Below, one piece after another: positions 44,737 to 52,791 of a DNA stretch of 64,000 nt (position 1 is the first letter of the stretch; every line of letters begins with the position of its first letter). This DNA is from CAWBRT01 sp963832365 (GTDB taxonomy: Bacteria; Acidobacteriota; Terriglobia; Terriglobales; Acidobacteriaceae). The stretch is from NCBI GenBank assembly GCA_963832365.1, contig CAWHUL010000006.1, positions 1 to 64,000 of the forward strand, read 5' to 3'. Position numbers and translations under genes: made by a program. The notes beneath the pieces are model-generated. The model worked only from the letters and a program-made list of their open reading frames with translations. It searched no databases and had not been told where the DNA came from.

Positions 44737-45237
44737 CTATTTTCGGGATGATGCGAGCAGCTTGCGTTTAAGCTCCCGCTCCACCAGTTTAGGAACGAGA
44801 TCGTGAACCGAGCCGCCGAGCTCCGAGATCTCACGTACGAGCCCGGAACTCAAGTATGAGTAGGCTTGCGCCGGCATCATAAAGATCGTCTCCAGCCTCG
44901 GATCGAGCTTGCGATTCATCAGAGCCATCTGCAACTCGTATTCATAGTCGCTGACGGCGCGGATCCCTCTCAGGACGACCTTCGCTCCGCTCTTGATTGC
45001 ATAGTCAACCATCAGGCCCTCGAAGGCGTCAATGCGAACGTTGCTCCACTTCCTGGTGGTCTCGCGCAGCATCGACAGTCTCTCCTCAACCGAGAATAGC
45101 GGAGTCTTAGCCGAGTTCCGAAGAAGGGCTACGACGAGCACGTCAAAAATCTTTGCCCCGCGCTCAATCAAGTCCAGATGACCATTCGTCGGAGGATCGA
45201 AGCTCCCCGGATAGATGGCGATAGCTTGCTTTCTCAA
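44737..45237 (-). CDS. coaD: phosphopantetheine adenylyltransferase
   Basis: This has 166 residues. AIYPGSFDPPTNGHLDLIERGAKIFD (T/H-x-GH site), VDYAIKSGAKVVLRGIRAVSDYEYELQMALMNRKLDP and YSYLSSGLVREISELGG are textbook CoaD. Fourth step of CoA synthesis. Complete. Confidence 0.95.
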   Translation of the reverse strand: MRKQAIAIYPGSFDPPTNGHLDLIERGAKIFDVLVVALLRNSAKTPLFSVEERLSMLRETTRKWSNVRIDAFEGLMVDYAIKSGAKVVLRGIRAVSDYEYELQMALMNRKLDPRLETIFMMPAQAYSYLSSGLVREISELGGSVHDLVPKLVERELKRKLLASSRK

Positions 45238-45425
45238 AGCGCCTCATTCTTAGGCGAAGCGGTTAAATGCTGAAGGAATTCTAATCGCCGGTTCGTATTG
45301 CAGGCAACGGAATAACGGCCAGACCAAATTCATTCGCGAGAACGGGTGCACCACGTCCCGCCCTGATGTTGGGCTGACGTGGGCTATTTCCCAAGCATTA
45401 TCCAAATTGACCCACCGCTCAAATC

Positions 45426-45453
45426 TTGGGGCGCTACACTGGAGGCATATGAT
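45426..45453 (+). promoter_or_regulatory. putative promoter and structured leader of the AI-2E gene
   Basis: TTGGGG (45426-45431), 16-base spacer, TATGAT (45448-45453). A leader of about 115 bases follows with small hairpins (GATGG...CCATC near 45482; CTATC-AC-GATAG at 45519-45530). No known riboswitch recognised. Nothing else seen in 45238-45425. Confidence 0.45.
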
Positions 45454-45576
45454 ATGTGATTGAACGGCTGCGGCCTGGACTGATGGTTAAGGCCATCACT
45501 AAACCCACCGGTAACCATCTATCACGATAGCCGGAGGGCGGATCGCCGGTCGTGCCGGGCAGGCTTACGCCAAATT

Positions 45577-46653
45577 ATGATCCTCTTCGATAAGCGAACC
45601 ACGCAAGTCCTGCTGACGTTCCTGCTGTTCGCCGCCATCCTGGGCTTCGTGTATCTGGCCATCAAACCGCTGCTTATTTTTCTGTTCGCCATGCTTTTTG
45701 CCTACCTGCTGGAGCCGGCGATCTCATACGTCCAGCGGTGGATACCCCCGCGCGGAGGGGCCATCGCCGTGGTTTACGTGGCGTGGGTGGCCTTGTTGGT
45801 GGTTGCCGGGTTCCTGCTCGGATCGCGGATCGTAAGCGAAGCCCACAAGTTGACGCAGATCCTGCCGGATCTCTACCAGAAAATCAGCAGCGGCAACATC
45901 GCCTGGCAACTTGGCGCCCAGAGAGGCTGGAGCCAGGAGACGCAAATCGAACTCCAGAGATTCCTGGCCGAACACCGCGAACAGGCCATCGCCATCGCTG
46001 GGGCTTTGGGTTCCAAACTGGCGCTGCTGGCCTCCAACGCGGGGTGGGTCGGACTGGTGCCGATCCTCGCGTTGTTTTTTTTGAAGCGCAAATCTCAACT
46101 GCGGAGCCTGGTGGCGGGGACGTTCGACGAACTCATTGTCGACCGGCGAAAGCGCGAAATGTTGCACGGCATCCTGCAGGATCTGGATTCCATGCTTTCG
46201 CAGTTTGTGCGGGCGCAATTGCTACTGGTTCTGATTTCCGGGGCTGCTTACACCGTTTTGTTGGTTTCACTGCGGGTTCCGTATGCGTTTGCGCTGGGTG
46301 CAATCGGCGGCCTGCTGGAGTTCATCCCGCTCGTCGGACCGCTGGTGGCAGCGGTGCTCATACTAGGCATCAGCTTCAGCCTGAACTATCCGCACCTGCT
46401 GCTGGTGGTCATCTTTCTGGGGGCCTGGCGTCTCTGTGCGGATTACGTGATTTCTCCGCGCGTCCTCGGCGGCAAGGTCGAAATATCATCGCTGGCGGTA
46501 ATTTTTGGCGTGCTGGTGGGGGGCGAGTTGGCAGGGGTTATCGGAATCTATCTTTCCATCCCCGCGCTGGCCACCATCCGGATCCTGTGGAAGCACTGGC
46601 TGGCCTACCAATGCGGTCGCGATGCGGCATCCGAGGTGACGACGACACGGTAG
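45577..46653 (+). CDS. AI-2E family transporter (PerM/YhhT)
   Basis: This has 358 residues with about eight membrane segments and the family pattern PLLIFLFAMLFAYLLEPAISYVQRWIP, GAIGGLLEFIPLVGPLVAAVLILGISF, and YVISPRVLGGKVEISSLAVIFGVLVGGELAGVIGIYLSIPALATIRI. Inner membrane permease of uncertain substrate. Monocistronic, convergent with recA. Confidence 0.9.
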   Translation: MILFDKRTTQVLLTFLLFAAILGFVYLAIKPLLIFLFAMLFAYLLEPAISYVQRWIPPRGGAIAVVYVAWVALLVVAGFLLGSRIVSEAHKLTQILPDLYQKISSGNIAWQLGAQRGWSQETQIELQRFLAEHREQAIAIAGALGSKLALLASNAGWVGLVPILALFFLKRKSQLRSLVAGTFDELIVDRRKREMLHGILQDLDSMLSQFVRAQLLLVLISGAAYTVLLVSLRVPYAFALGAIGGLLEFIPLVGPLVAAVLILGISFSLNYPHLLLVVIFLGAWRLCADYVISPRVLGGKVEISSLAVIFGVLVGGELAGVIGIYLSIPALATIRILWKHWLAYQCGRDAASEVTTTR

Positions 46654-46708
46654 AGCAGTTTTGAGGTTAACGCGGGCGGCCTTGAGCTGGCCGCCCGTGT
46701 CTATCTGT

Positions 46709-47785
46709 CTATTTTTTTGCAGGAGCAGAGGCCGTCTTGGCAGCCACAGCTTTCTGCTCGGGCGAGGCAGGCGGCGGTTCGGGAACGACGGCGTCGCGCA
46801 GTCCAAGCACTTTACGCACCTCGACTTCGATACGGGCCGTAATGTCCTTGTTCTCTCTCAGGAACTGTTTGGCATTTTCGCGACCCTGCCCGATGCGTTC
46901 GGTTTTGTAGCTGAACCAGGCGCCGGACTTTTCGACGATGTTTTGAACGACGGCTATGTCGAGCAGGTCGCCCTCGCGCGAGATGCCCTCGCCGTACATG
47001 ATGTCGAACTCGGCTTCGCGGAAGGGCGCGGCGGTCTTGTTCTTCACGATCTTGACCCTGGTGCGCGAGCCGATGATGCTGTCGCCGTCCTTGATGGCGG
47101 CTATGCGGCGGATATCGACACGCACGGAGGCATAGAATTTGAGGGCGCGTCCGCCGGTCGTGGTCTCGGGATTGCCGAACATGACGCCGATCTTTTCGCG
47201 GATCTGGTTGATGAAAACCAGGCACGTGCGCGACTTCGAGACGATTCCGGTGAGCTTGCGGAGGGCCTGAGACATCAGGCGGGCTTGTAGTCCCATGTGG
47301 CTGTCGCCCATTTCGCCCTCGAGTTCGGCCTTGGGGACGAGTGCGGCCACGGAGTCGACCACCAGCACGTCGATAGCATTGGAGCGTACCAGGGCTTCGG
47401 CGATCTCCAGCGCCTGCTCGCCGTAATCGGGCTGCGAAACCAGCAGATTATCGATATCGACACCGAGCCTCTTGGCGTAAGCGGGGTCGAGCGCGTGCTC
47501 GGCATCGATAAAAGCAGCCATTCCGCCCGCCTTATGGGCCTCGGCGATCACCTGCAGGGCGATCGTTGTCTTGCCCGACGACTCAGGCCCGAAGACCTCA
47601 ACCACGCGTCCGCGCGGGAATCCGCCGATGCCGAGGGCGGCGTCGAAGGAGATGGAGCCGGTGGGGATGACCGCGATGGGAATGATGGCTTCCTTGTTCC
47701 CCAGCCGCATGATCGAGCCTTTGCCGAACTGCTTTTCGATCTGCGAGAGAGCTAATTCGATTGCGCGTGGACGGTCGTCTGCCAT
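46709..47785 (-). CDS. recA: recombinase RecA
   Basis: ATG 47785 (MADDRPRAIELALSQIEKQFG) is the standard start. It has 358 residues. Walker A GPESSGKTT, Walker B VLVVDSVAALVPKAE, LexA/loop1 EGEMGDSHMGLQARLMSQALRKL, loop2 INQIREKIGVMFGNPETTTGGRALKFYAS. Pro/Ala-rich C-terminal tail. No clear LexA box seen upstream. Confidence 0.97.
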   Translation of the reverse strand: MADDRPRAIELALSQIEKQFGKGSIMRLGNKEAIIPIAVIPTGSISFDAALGIGGFPRGRVVEVFGPESSGKTTIALQVIAEAHKAGGMAAFIDAEHALDPAYAKRLGVDIDNLLVSQPDYGEQALEIAEALVRSNAIDVLVVDSVAALVPKAELEGEMGDSHMGLQARLMSQALRKLTGIVSKSRTCLVFINQIREKIGVMFGNPETTTGGRALKFYASVRVDIRRIAAIKDGDSIIGSRTRVKIVKNKTAAPFREAEFDIMYGEGISREGDLLDIAVVQNIVEKSGAWFSYKTERIGQGRENAKQFLRENKDITARIEVEVRKVLGLRDAVVPEPPPASPEQKAVAAKTASAPAKK

Positions 47786-47960
47786 GGGATAACCCCTGAT
47801 GAGGAGATGATAAGAATAGAACTCGCAGAATACCACGCTTCAAGCCGGGAAGCAGCAAGCGAAAGGCGCGGGGGTGGGACAGCTTGAACTTGGTAGGTTG
47901 TGCCCCCACGTCAGGTCAGCTTGTCGGAGGTGCTAGCATGAACCAAAGGGGGCGGTCGCC

Positions 47961-48338
47961 ATGGACTTGGTGAAGGCCAGACTTGTTCAAAATGATTGCA
48001 CAGAATGTCTGAACGCCCGACTGGAAGAAGCGAAAGCTCTCGGGGGGCTTCCTCTTCAAGGTGAATTCGTCATGATTCCTGAGAGTTGGCTCAACACCAT
48101 CTGTCCTCACGGTCGTTCAGGCCTTGAGTTTGAGAGGGCGGCAGCCGACCCTGGTGTCCCATCACGAGAGGTGGAACGAGCGGAGTATGGCGACGACGAG
48201 TTTGACACTACTGATTCCAGAATTGACGCAACGAAGAACATCGGGTACCCAGTTCGAGAGCACGGGCCGTATGGTTCTCACCCAATGCACGATGATTTCG
48301 ACGATGAATCTGGCCCTGATGGGTCTGGAACCTACTAG
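47961..48338 (+). CDS. hypothetical acidic protein (uncertain)
   Basis: This has 125 residues from ATG 47961, with no matching family. The N-terminus reads MDLVKARLVQNDCTECLNARLEEAKALGG; the C-terminal half is very acidic with Asp runs. A perfect GGAGG (47926-47930) instead serves ATG 47938 in another frame, which stops after 11 codons. Adding one G to GGGGG at 47948-47952 would join it to this frame, so the true start may be 47938. It could be a real small gene in the gap between recA and the cysteine-synthase-like gene. Confidence 0.4.
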   Translation: MDLVKARLVQNDCTECLNARLEEAKALGGLPLQGEFVMIPESWLNTICPHGRSGLEFERAAADPGVPSREVERAEYGDDEFDTTDSRIDATKNIGYPVREHGPYGSHPMHDDFDDESGPDGSGTY

Positions 48339-48385
48339 TGCCAAACTGGCCGAGCCTGCGTAATTCCATCAATTCCCTCGCCGCA

Positions 48386-49306
48386 TCATTTGCTGAGATA
48401 TTTCATCCCGGTATCGCACATGACGGTGACAAGGGTCGCGCCAGCTCCCAGTTGTTCGGCTAACCGCAACGCGGCGATGACATTTCCGCCCGTGGAAGTC
48501 CCTGCAAAAATCCCTTCCTCGCGGGCCAGCCGAAGAGCCATGGCCGCAGCTTCTTCGGTAGAAACCTGCTCAATCCGATCGGCGATGCCCTTCTGCCAGA
48601 GCGGCACTACAAAGCCCGCTCCGATCCCATCGATTTTATGAGCGCCGGGCTGGCCGCCCGAGAGAACCGCAGATTCAGAGGGCTCCACGGCGACGATTCT
48701 GATCTGTTCATTGTGGTGGCGCAAGGCTTCCCCGGTACCCCGAATGGACCCGGCGGTACCCACGCTCTGGACAAAGCCATCGATCCGCCCATCTGTCTGA
48801 ATCCAGATTTCCTCCGCCATTTTGTGGTAGGCCGCAAGTTGGTCTCTGTTGTTCATCTGATCGGTCCAGAAGCTTCCAGTTTTCTCCGCGACGATGCGGG
48901 CGGCTTCGATCATGTCGCGGGTTAGCTTCTCCGTCATGTGCCCGCTCTCGCTGCGCACGATCTGAAGTTTGGCTCCCAGAATTTTCATATGTTCGAGTTT
49001 TTCCCGGGCAAAGGCATCCGAAGTCACTATATGCAGGGGGTATCGCTTCACCGCGCAGATCAGGGACAGGGAGACGCCGGTGCTGCCGCCGGTATATTCG
49101 ACGACAGAGCCATCCTTGGTGAGGCGTCCGTCCGCCTCTGCCGCTTCGATCATGGCCAGCGCCATGCGGTCCTTCATGCTGCCCGTGGGGTTCTCGCTTT
49201 CCAGTTTCAGCAGGATGCGGGAGCCGTTTTCGGGCACGATGTTGCGCAATGCCAATAAAGAGGTGTTGCCAATGCAATGCAGAATGTCCGGCGGCAATTC
49301 ATTCAT
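48386..49306 (-). CDS. cysteine synthase-family PLP enzyme
   Basis: This has 306 residues. Fold II PLP protein: PLP Lys in ENPTGSMKDRMALAMIEAAE (about 45), the phosphate-binding VEYTGGSTGVSLS, VQSVGTAGSIRGTGEALRH and FAGTSTGGNVIAALRLA. O-acetylserine sulfhydrylase/cystathionine beta-synthase type. The substrate is not fixed by sequence; cysteine synthesis is most likely. Confidence 0.85.
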   Translation of the reverse strand: MNELPPDILHCIGNTSLLALRNIVPENGSRILLKLESENPTGSMKDRMALAMIEAAEADGRLTKDGSVVEYTGGSTGVSLSLICAVKRYPLHIVTSDAFAREKLEHMKILGAKLQIVRSESGHMTEKLTRDMIEAARIVAEKTGSFWTDQMNNRDQLAAYHKMAEEIWIQTDGRIDGFVQSVGTAGSIRGTGEALRHHNEQIRIVAVEPSESAVLSGGQPGAHKIDGIGAGFVVPLWQKGIADRIEQVSTEEAAAMALRLAREEGIFAGTSTGGNVIAALRLAEQLGAGATLVTVMCDTGMKYLSK

Positions 49307-49496
49307 GATGCGCGTTCCCTTTTCCTGATGCGCTCTGATGAAAACGGGTCACGATTTCCAATCTTCCTTCCAAACCTATCACGAGAGGCGGCCCCGAACT
49401 CGGTTGGAACCTTCGACCCGCCAGCCTGTCTGTGGAACTCGAAACCTTTCACTCCTGCCCTGTTGTCCTGCCTGTTATGCTACAAAATGGAAGCCT

Positions 49497-50351
49497 ATGA
49501 AAGCTCGTCTTGGACTGATCGCCGGCAACGGCAAGTTTCCCCTTCTGGTGCTGGATGCGGCGCGCTCGCGCGGCTATGAAGTGGTGGTGGCCGCCATCAA
49601 GGAAGAAGCTTTTCCGGAGATCGAGCAGCGCGGCGCAAACTCGGTTCACTGGATGTCGCTCGGCGAACTTTCAAAGCTGATCGAGACATTCCAGCGTGAA
49701 GGCGTGACCGAAGCCATCATGGCCGGGCAGGTCAAGCACAAGCAGATCTTCAGCAGCATTCGTCCCGACTGGAAGCTGGCCAAGCTATTGCTCACTCTGC
49801 CGTTGCGCAATACCGATTCACTGATTGGCGGCGTCGCCCAGATTCTGGCGGAAGAAGGAATTACGCTGCTGAATTCGACCTCGCTGCTGGAGCCGCTGCT
49901 GGCGCGCGCGGGCGTGCTCACTCGCCGTCAGCCGACCGACCAGGAGCAGACCAACATCACTTATGGACGCGCCGTGGCGCATCACGTGGCGCGCTTCGAT
50001 ATCGGGCAGACCGTGGTCATCGCCGAGGCCGCCTGCGTCGCCATTGAAGCCATGGAGGGCACCGACGCGGCCATTTTGAGGGCCGGAGGGTTGATGAAAA
50101 GCCTGCATGGCGAGTCGGCGATGCTGAGCCGTGCGCTTACCGTGGCGAAGGTCGCCAAGCCCAATCAGGACATGCGCTTCGACGTGCCGGTCATCGGATT
50201 ACACACGATTGAGACGATGCGGCAAGCCGGCGCCACCTGTCTGGCGCTGGATGCCGGCCGCTGCCTGGTACTGGATGGCGAAGCGGTGATCAAGGCCGCG
50301 GACGAGGCTGGAATTACCATCGTGGTCGACGAGACCCCGCACCGAAGCTGA
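49497..50351 (+). CDS. lpxI: UDP-2,3-diacylglucosamine pyrophosphatase LpxI
   Basis: ATG 49497 (MKARLGLIAGNGKFPLLVLDAARSRGYEV) is the family start; the longer open frame upstream is non-coding. It has 284 residues. DUF1009 motifs: AGQVKHKQIFSSIRPD, GGVAQILAEEGITLLNSTSLLEPLLA, VVIAEAACVAIEAMEGTDAAILRAG, RFDVPVIGLHTIETMRQAGATCLALDAGRCLVLD. It cleaves UDP-2,3-diacylGlcN to lipid X in lipid A synthesis, in place of LpxH. Confidence 0.95.
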   Translation: MKARLGLIAGNGKFPLLVLDAARSRGYEVVVAAIKEEAFPEIEQRGANSVHWMSLGELSKLIETFQREGVTEAIMAGQVKHKQIFSSIRPDWKLAKLLLTLPLRNTDSLIGGVAQILAEEGITLLNSTSLLEPLLARAGVLTRRQPTDQEQTNITYGRAVAHHVARFDIGQTVVIAEAACVAIEAMEGTDAAILRAGGLMKSLHGESAMLSRALTVAKVAKPNQDMRFDVPVIGLHTIETMRQAGATCLALDAGRCLVLDGEAVIKAADEAGITIVVDETPHRS

Positions 50352-50367
50352 AGTCGAACGACGAGTT

Positions 50368-51408
50368 ATGAGCAAAGAACAAGAAAGACTACTCCGCATC
50401 GCGGTCATTGGGGTCGGTTCGTTTGGCCGCAATCATGCACGCGTCTATCGCGAACTGGCGAACGAGCAGCAAGCCGGAGTGGCAGGCAAACTCGAACTGG
50501 CGGCGGTGGTTGACCGCGATCAAGTGCGTGCCGAAGCCGTTGCCGCCGAGTTTGGCGCGCGCGCCTATACCGATCTCGATGCCCTGCTGGCGAACGAGAA
50601 AATCGATGCGGCGACCGTGGCGGTACCGACCATCGCGCATCTGGCCGTGGCGCGCATGCTGCTTGAGGCCGGCATCGATGTGCTGGTGGAAAAGCCGCTC
50701 GCGGTTGACCTGGCGGAGGCCGACGCGCTGATCGAGTTGGCGCGCAAGCATGGGCGAGTTGCGCAGGCTGGACACCTGGAGCGCTTCAACCCGGCGGTGC
50801 GCGCGGCGCTGCCGCATGTCACCCGGCCTATGTTCTTCGAGGTGCATCGTCTGAGCGTGTTCACCCCCCGCTCGCTCGATGTGGATGTGGTGATGGACTT
50901 GATGATCCACGACCTGGACGTAGTGCTCTCGCTGGTGGACTCGCCGATACGCGACATTCGAGCCGTGGGCTTGCCGGTGCTGACGCCGAAGGTGGACATC
51001 GCAAATGTGAGGGTGGAATTCGAATCCGGATGCGTGGCCAATTTCACCGCCAGCCGCGTCAGTACGGAGCGGGTGCGCAAGCTGCGCTTCTTTCAGCCGC
51101 AGCAGTACGTTTCGTTGGACTACTCGCGACGCGACGTCTTCATGCTCACCGTCAAGCCGACGGGCATAGGCCAAGACGGCAGCCGCTTCTTGCTGCCGGA
51201 AATTATTCCCTCCAAACCAGAGGTGGTTAGCGAGGAGCCGCTCAGAGCGGAGCTGAGCAATTTTCTGGAGGCGGTGGCCGGACGGACCTGTCCGGTGGTG
51301 AGCCTGGAAGACGGCAGGCGGGCGTTGGATTTGGCCCTGCAGGTTCGCTCCCGGATGGAGGAACACAGCCGCCGCGTAGGTCTGCCCGGACTGATGAACT
51401 TACGATAG
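50368..51408 (+). CDS. Gfo/Idh/MocA-family oxidoreductase
   Basis: This has 346 residues, 16 bases after lpxI. NAD site IAVIGVGSFGRNHARVYRELA (about 11-31), LVEKPLAVDLAEADALIELA (EKP motif), HLERFNPAVRAAL, and VDVVMDLMIHDLDVVLSLV with the catalytic-type His. Oxidises or reduces a sugar ring carbon. Its position behind lpxI suggests a lipid A or surface-sugar substrate, perhaps the GnnA-type oxidation of UDP-GlcNAc for amide-linked lipid A. No GnnB aminotransferase is near, so this is only a possibility. Confidence 0.8.
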   Translation: MSKEQERLLRIAVIGVGSFGRNHARVYRELANEQQAGVAGKLELAAVVDRDQVRAEAVAAEFGARAYTDLDALLANEKIDAATVAVPTIAHLAVARMLLEAGIDVLVEKPLAVDLAEADALIELARKHGRVAQAGHLERFNPAVRAALPHVTRPMFFEVHRLSVFTPRSLDVDVVMDLMIHDLDVVLSLVDSPIRDIRAVGLPVLTPKVDIANVRVEFESGCVANFTASRVSTERVRKLRFFQPQQYVSLDYSRRDVFMLTVKPTGIGQDGSRFLLPEIIPSKPEVVSEEPLRAELSNFLEAVAGRTCPVVSLEDGRRALDLALQVRSRMEEHSRRVGLPGLMNLR

Positions 51409-51732
51409 GCGGCCGCTCTGAATCGACAGAAACTGCGCGCCCGGACGTGATGCTCGATACCACAGATGCCACGGTGCAATTTCCAGGGGATAAAACATTT
51501 TCTTCCCTGGGGTTTGTGTTCGAGAATTTGGCTCGGGAAGTGAGAAAATATTCCCAGCAACCACACGCGCTTTGACGGGTTTAATTTGGTAAGAGTTCGT
51601 GTGCCCGCAGGCCTTGGTCGGGCTGGGCAACCACGTTGCTCTGGAGGAGTTCCAAGATTGGTTTACACAGTACCAGCCGGGCGCTCCGCTCCGTCGCGGG
51701 GAGTACCTTTCGCGAATCTGGTCTAAGACCGC
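51409..51732 (+). other. non-coding gap with a long stem-loop
   Basis: ATTTTCTTCCC (51497-51507) pairs with most of GGGAAGTGAGAAAAT (51535-51549), with a 27-base loop that holds a further TTCGAGAA. This may be the lpxI-gfo terminator or a small RNA. A resemblance to 6S RNA was considered but is weak. No gene is seen in the gap. Confidence 0.4.
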
Positions 51733-52785
51733 ATGATGAGAATTGAATTCCCATCGCAGAAGGCCGAGCCGGTTGTCGAGCCGCAGTTGTCCTCTCGGGG
51801 CGAGCAGCCAGGGGCAGAGTTCACGCCCATTCTGCTCACTCAGTTGCGGGATGACTTGGCGCGTTCACGGTTGCGCGAGGCTTTCTGGATCTCGGTTGTC
51901 GCGCATTTGCTGGGCATCATCCTGCTGGCGCTGTCTCCCAAGCTGCTGCCGAATTTCTGGCATCCCGTGGAGCTGCGCACGGCGGAGGAGATGATCCACG
52001 ACAAGGAATTCACATATCTGGAGTTGCCGAAGGATGCGCAACGGCCATCGGCGAAGGCTCCGGATACGAAGTTCCTTTCGGACAAGAACCGTATCGCGCA
52101 CTCAAAGGTGCCCACCCTGGATCGCCAGTCTCTGGAGTCGCTGCGCAGGGGTCTGCCCGGTCCTCCGGGAGCAACCGTGCCGCAAAGCGCGCCCTCATCG
52201 GGGCCGCCGGCAACGGCTCAATCGAGTGGAGCGGCCAATCAGCAACAGTCAAGCAATACTTCGCCGCTGAGCGCGCCCACACCCAAGCCCGCGCCGCCGC
52301 AGAATCTTCGTGCCTTTGCGGGCCTGTCTGCTGGTTCAGCCATTGAGCAGGCGGCCAAGAACAGCGCGCGACCCAGCTTCTCGAGGGGTGGCGGAGGCGA
52401 TTACGGCTATCCGAACGGCGGTGGAAGCAAGGTCGGAAGCGGCCTCGACGTCCTGAGCGACACCATGGGCGTCGATTTTGGCCCGTACCTTTCCCGAATA
52501 GTGTCCGTGGTGCGGATGAACTGGTACAACCTGATTCCCGAAGAGGCGCGTCCGCCGATGCTGAAAAAAGGCAAGGTCGCAATTGAGTTTTCGATCCTGC
52601 CGGACGGCAAGGTAGTCGGCATGCGGCTAATTGGGGAATCGGGCGACATTGCGTTGGATCGCGCTGCCTGGGGCGGCATCACCTCCTCCAACCCGTTTTC
52701 GCCGCTCCCCTCGGAGTTTCAAGGGCCTTATCTGGCGCTGCGTTTCTACTTCTACTACAACCCAGCCCGCGGCGAGGTGCGTTAG
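51733..52785 (+). CDS. energy transducer TonB-family protein
   Basis: This has 350 residues. One membrane anchor (about 55-74, AFWISVVAHLLGIILLALSPKLL), a long Pro/Ser/Gly-rich periplasmic linker, and a TonB C-terminal domain from about 255 (YLSRIVSVVRMNWYNLIPEEA, GKVAIEFSILPDGKVVGMRLIGESGD, SNPFSPLP). It couples proton motive force to outer-membrane receptors. No ExbB/ExbD or receptor adjacent. Confidence 0.85.
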   Translation: MMRIEFPSQKAEPVVEPQLSSRGEQPGAEFTPILLTQLRDDLARSRLREAFWISVVAHLLGIILLALSPKLLPNFWHPVELRTAEEMIHDKEFTYLELPKDAQRPSAKAPDTKFLSDKNRIAHSKVPTLDRQSLESLRRGLPGPPGATVPQSAPSSGPPATAQSSGAANQQQSSNTSPLSAPTPKPAPPQNLRAFAGLSAGSAIEQAAKNSARPSFSRGGGGDYGYPNGGGSKVGSGLDVLSDTMGVDFGPYLSRIVSVVRMNWYNLIPEEARPPMLKKGKVAIEFSILPDGKVVGMRLIGESGDIALDRAAWGGITSSNPFSPLPSEFQGPYLALRFYFYYNPARGEVR

Positions 52786-52791
52786 GACCTG

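Noticed and set aside
45454..45576. Riboswitch in the AI-2E transporter leader
   Set aside because: Small hairpins are present but none of the conserved cores I know.
47786..47960. LexA box upstream of recA
   Set aside because: No GTTC/GAAC or CTGT/ACAG palindrome of the right spacing was found.
48124..48363. Second frame overlapping the uncertain gene after recA
   Set aside because: Shadow of the frame at 47961 with no start signal.
51409..51732. 6S RNA
   Set aside because: There is a long hairpin, but no clear central bubble with promoter-like flanks could be traced.
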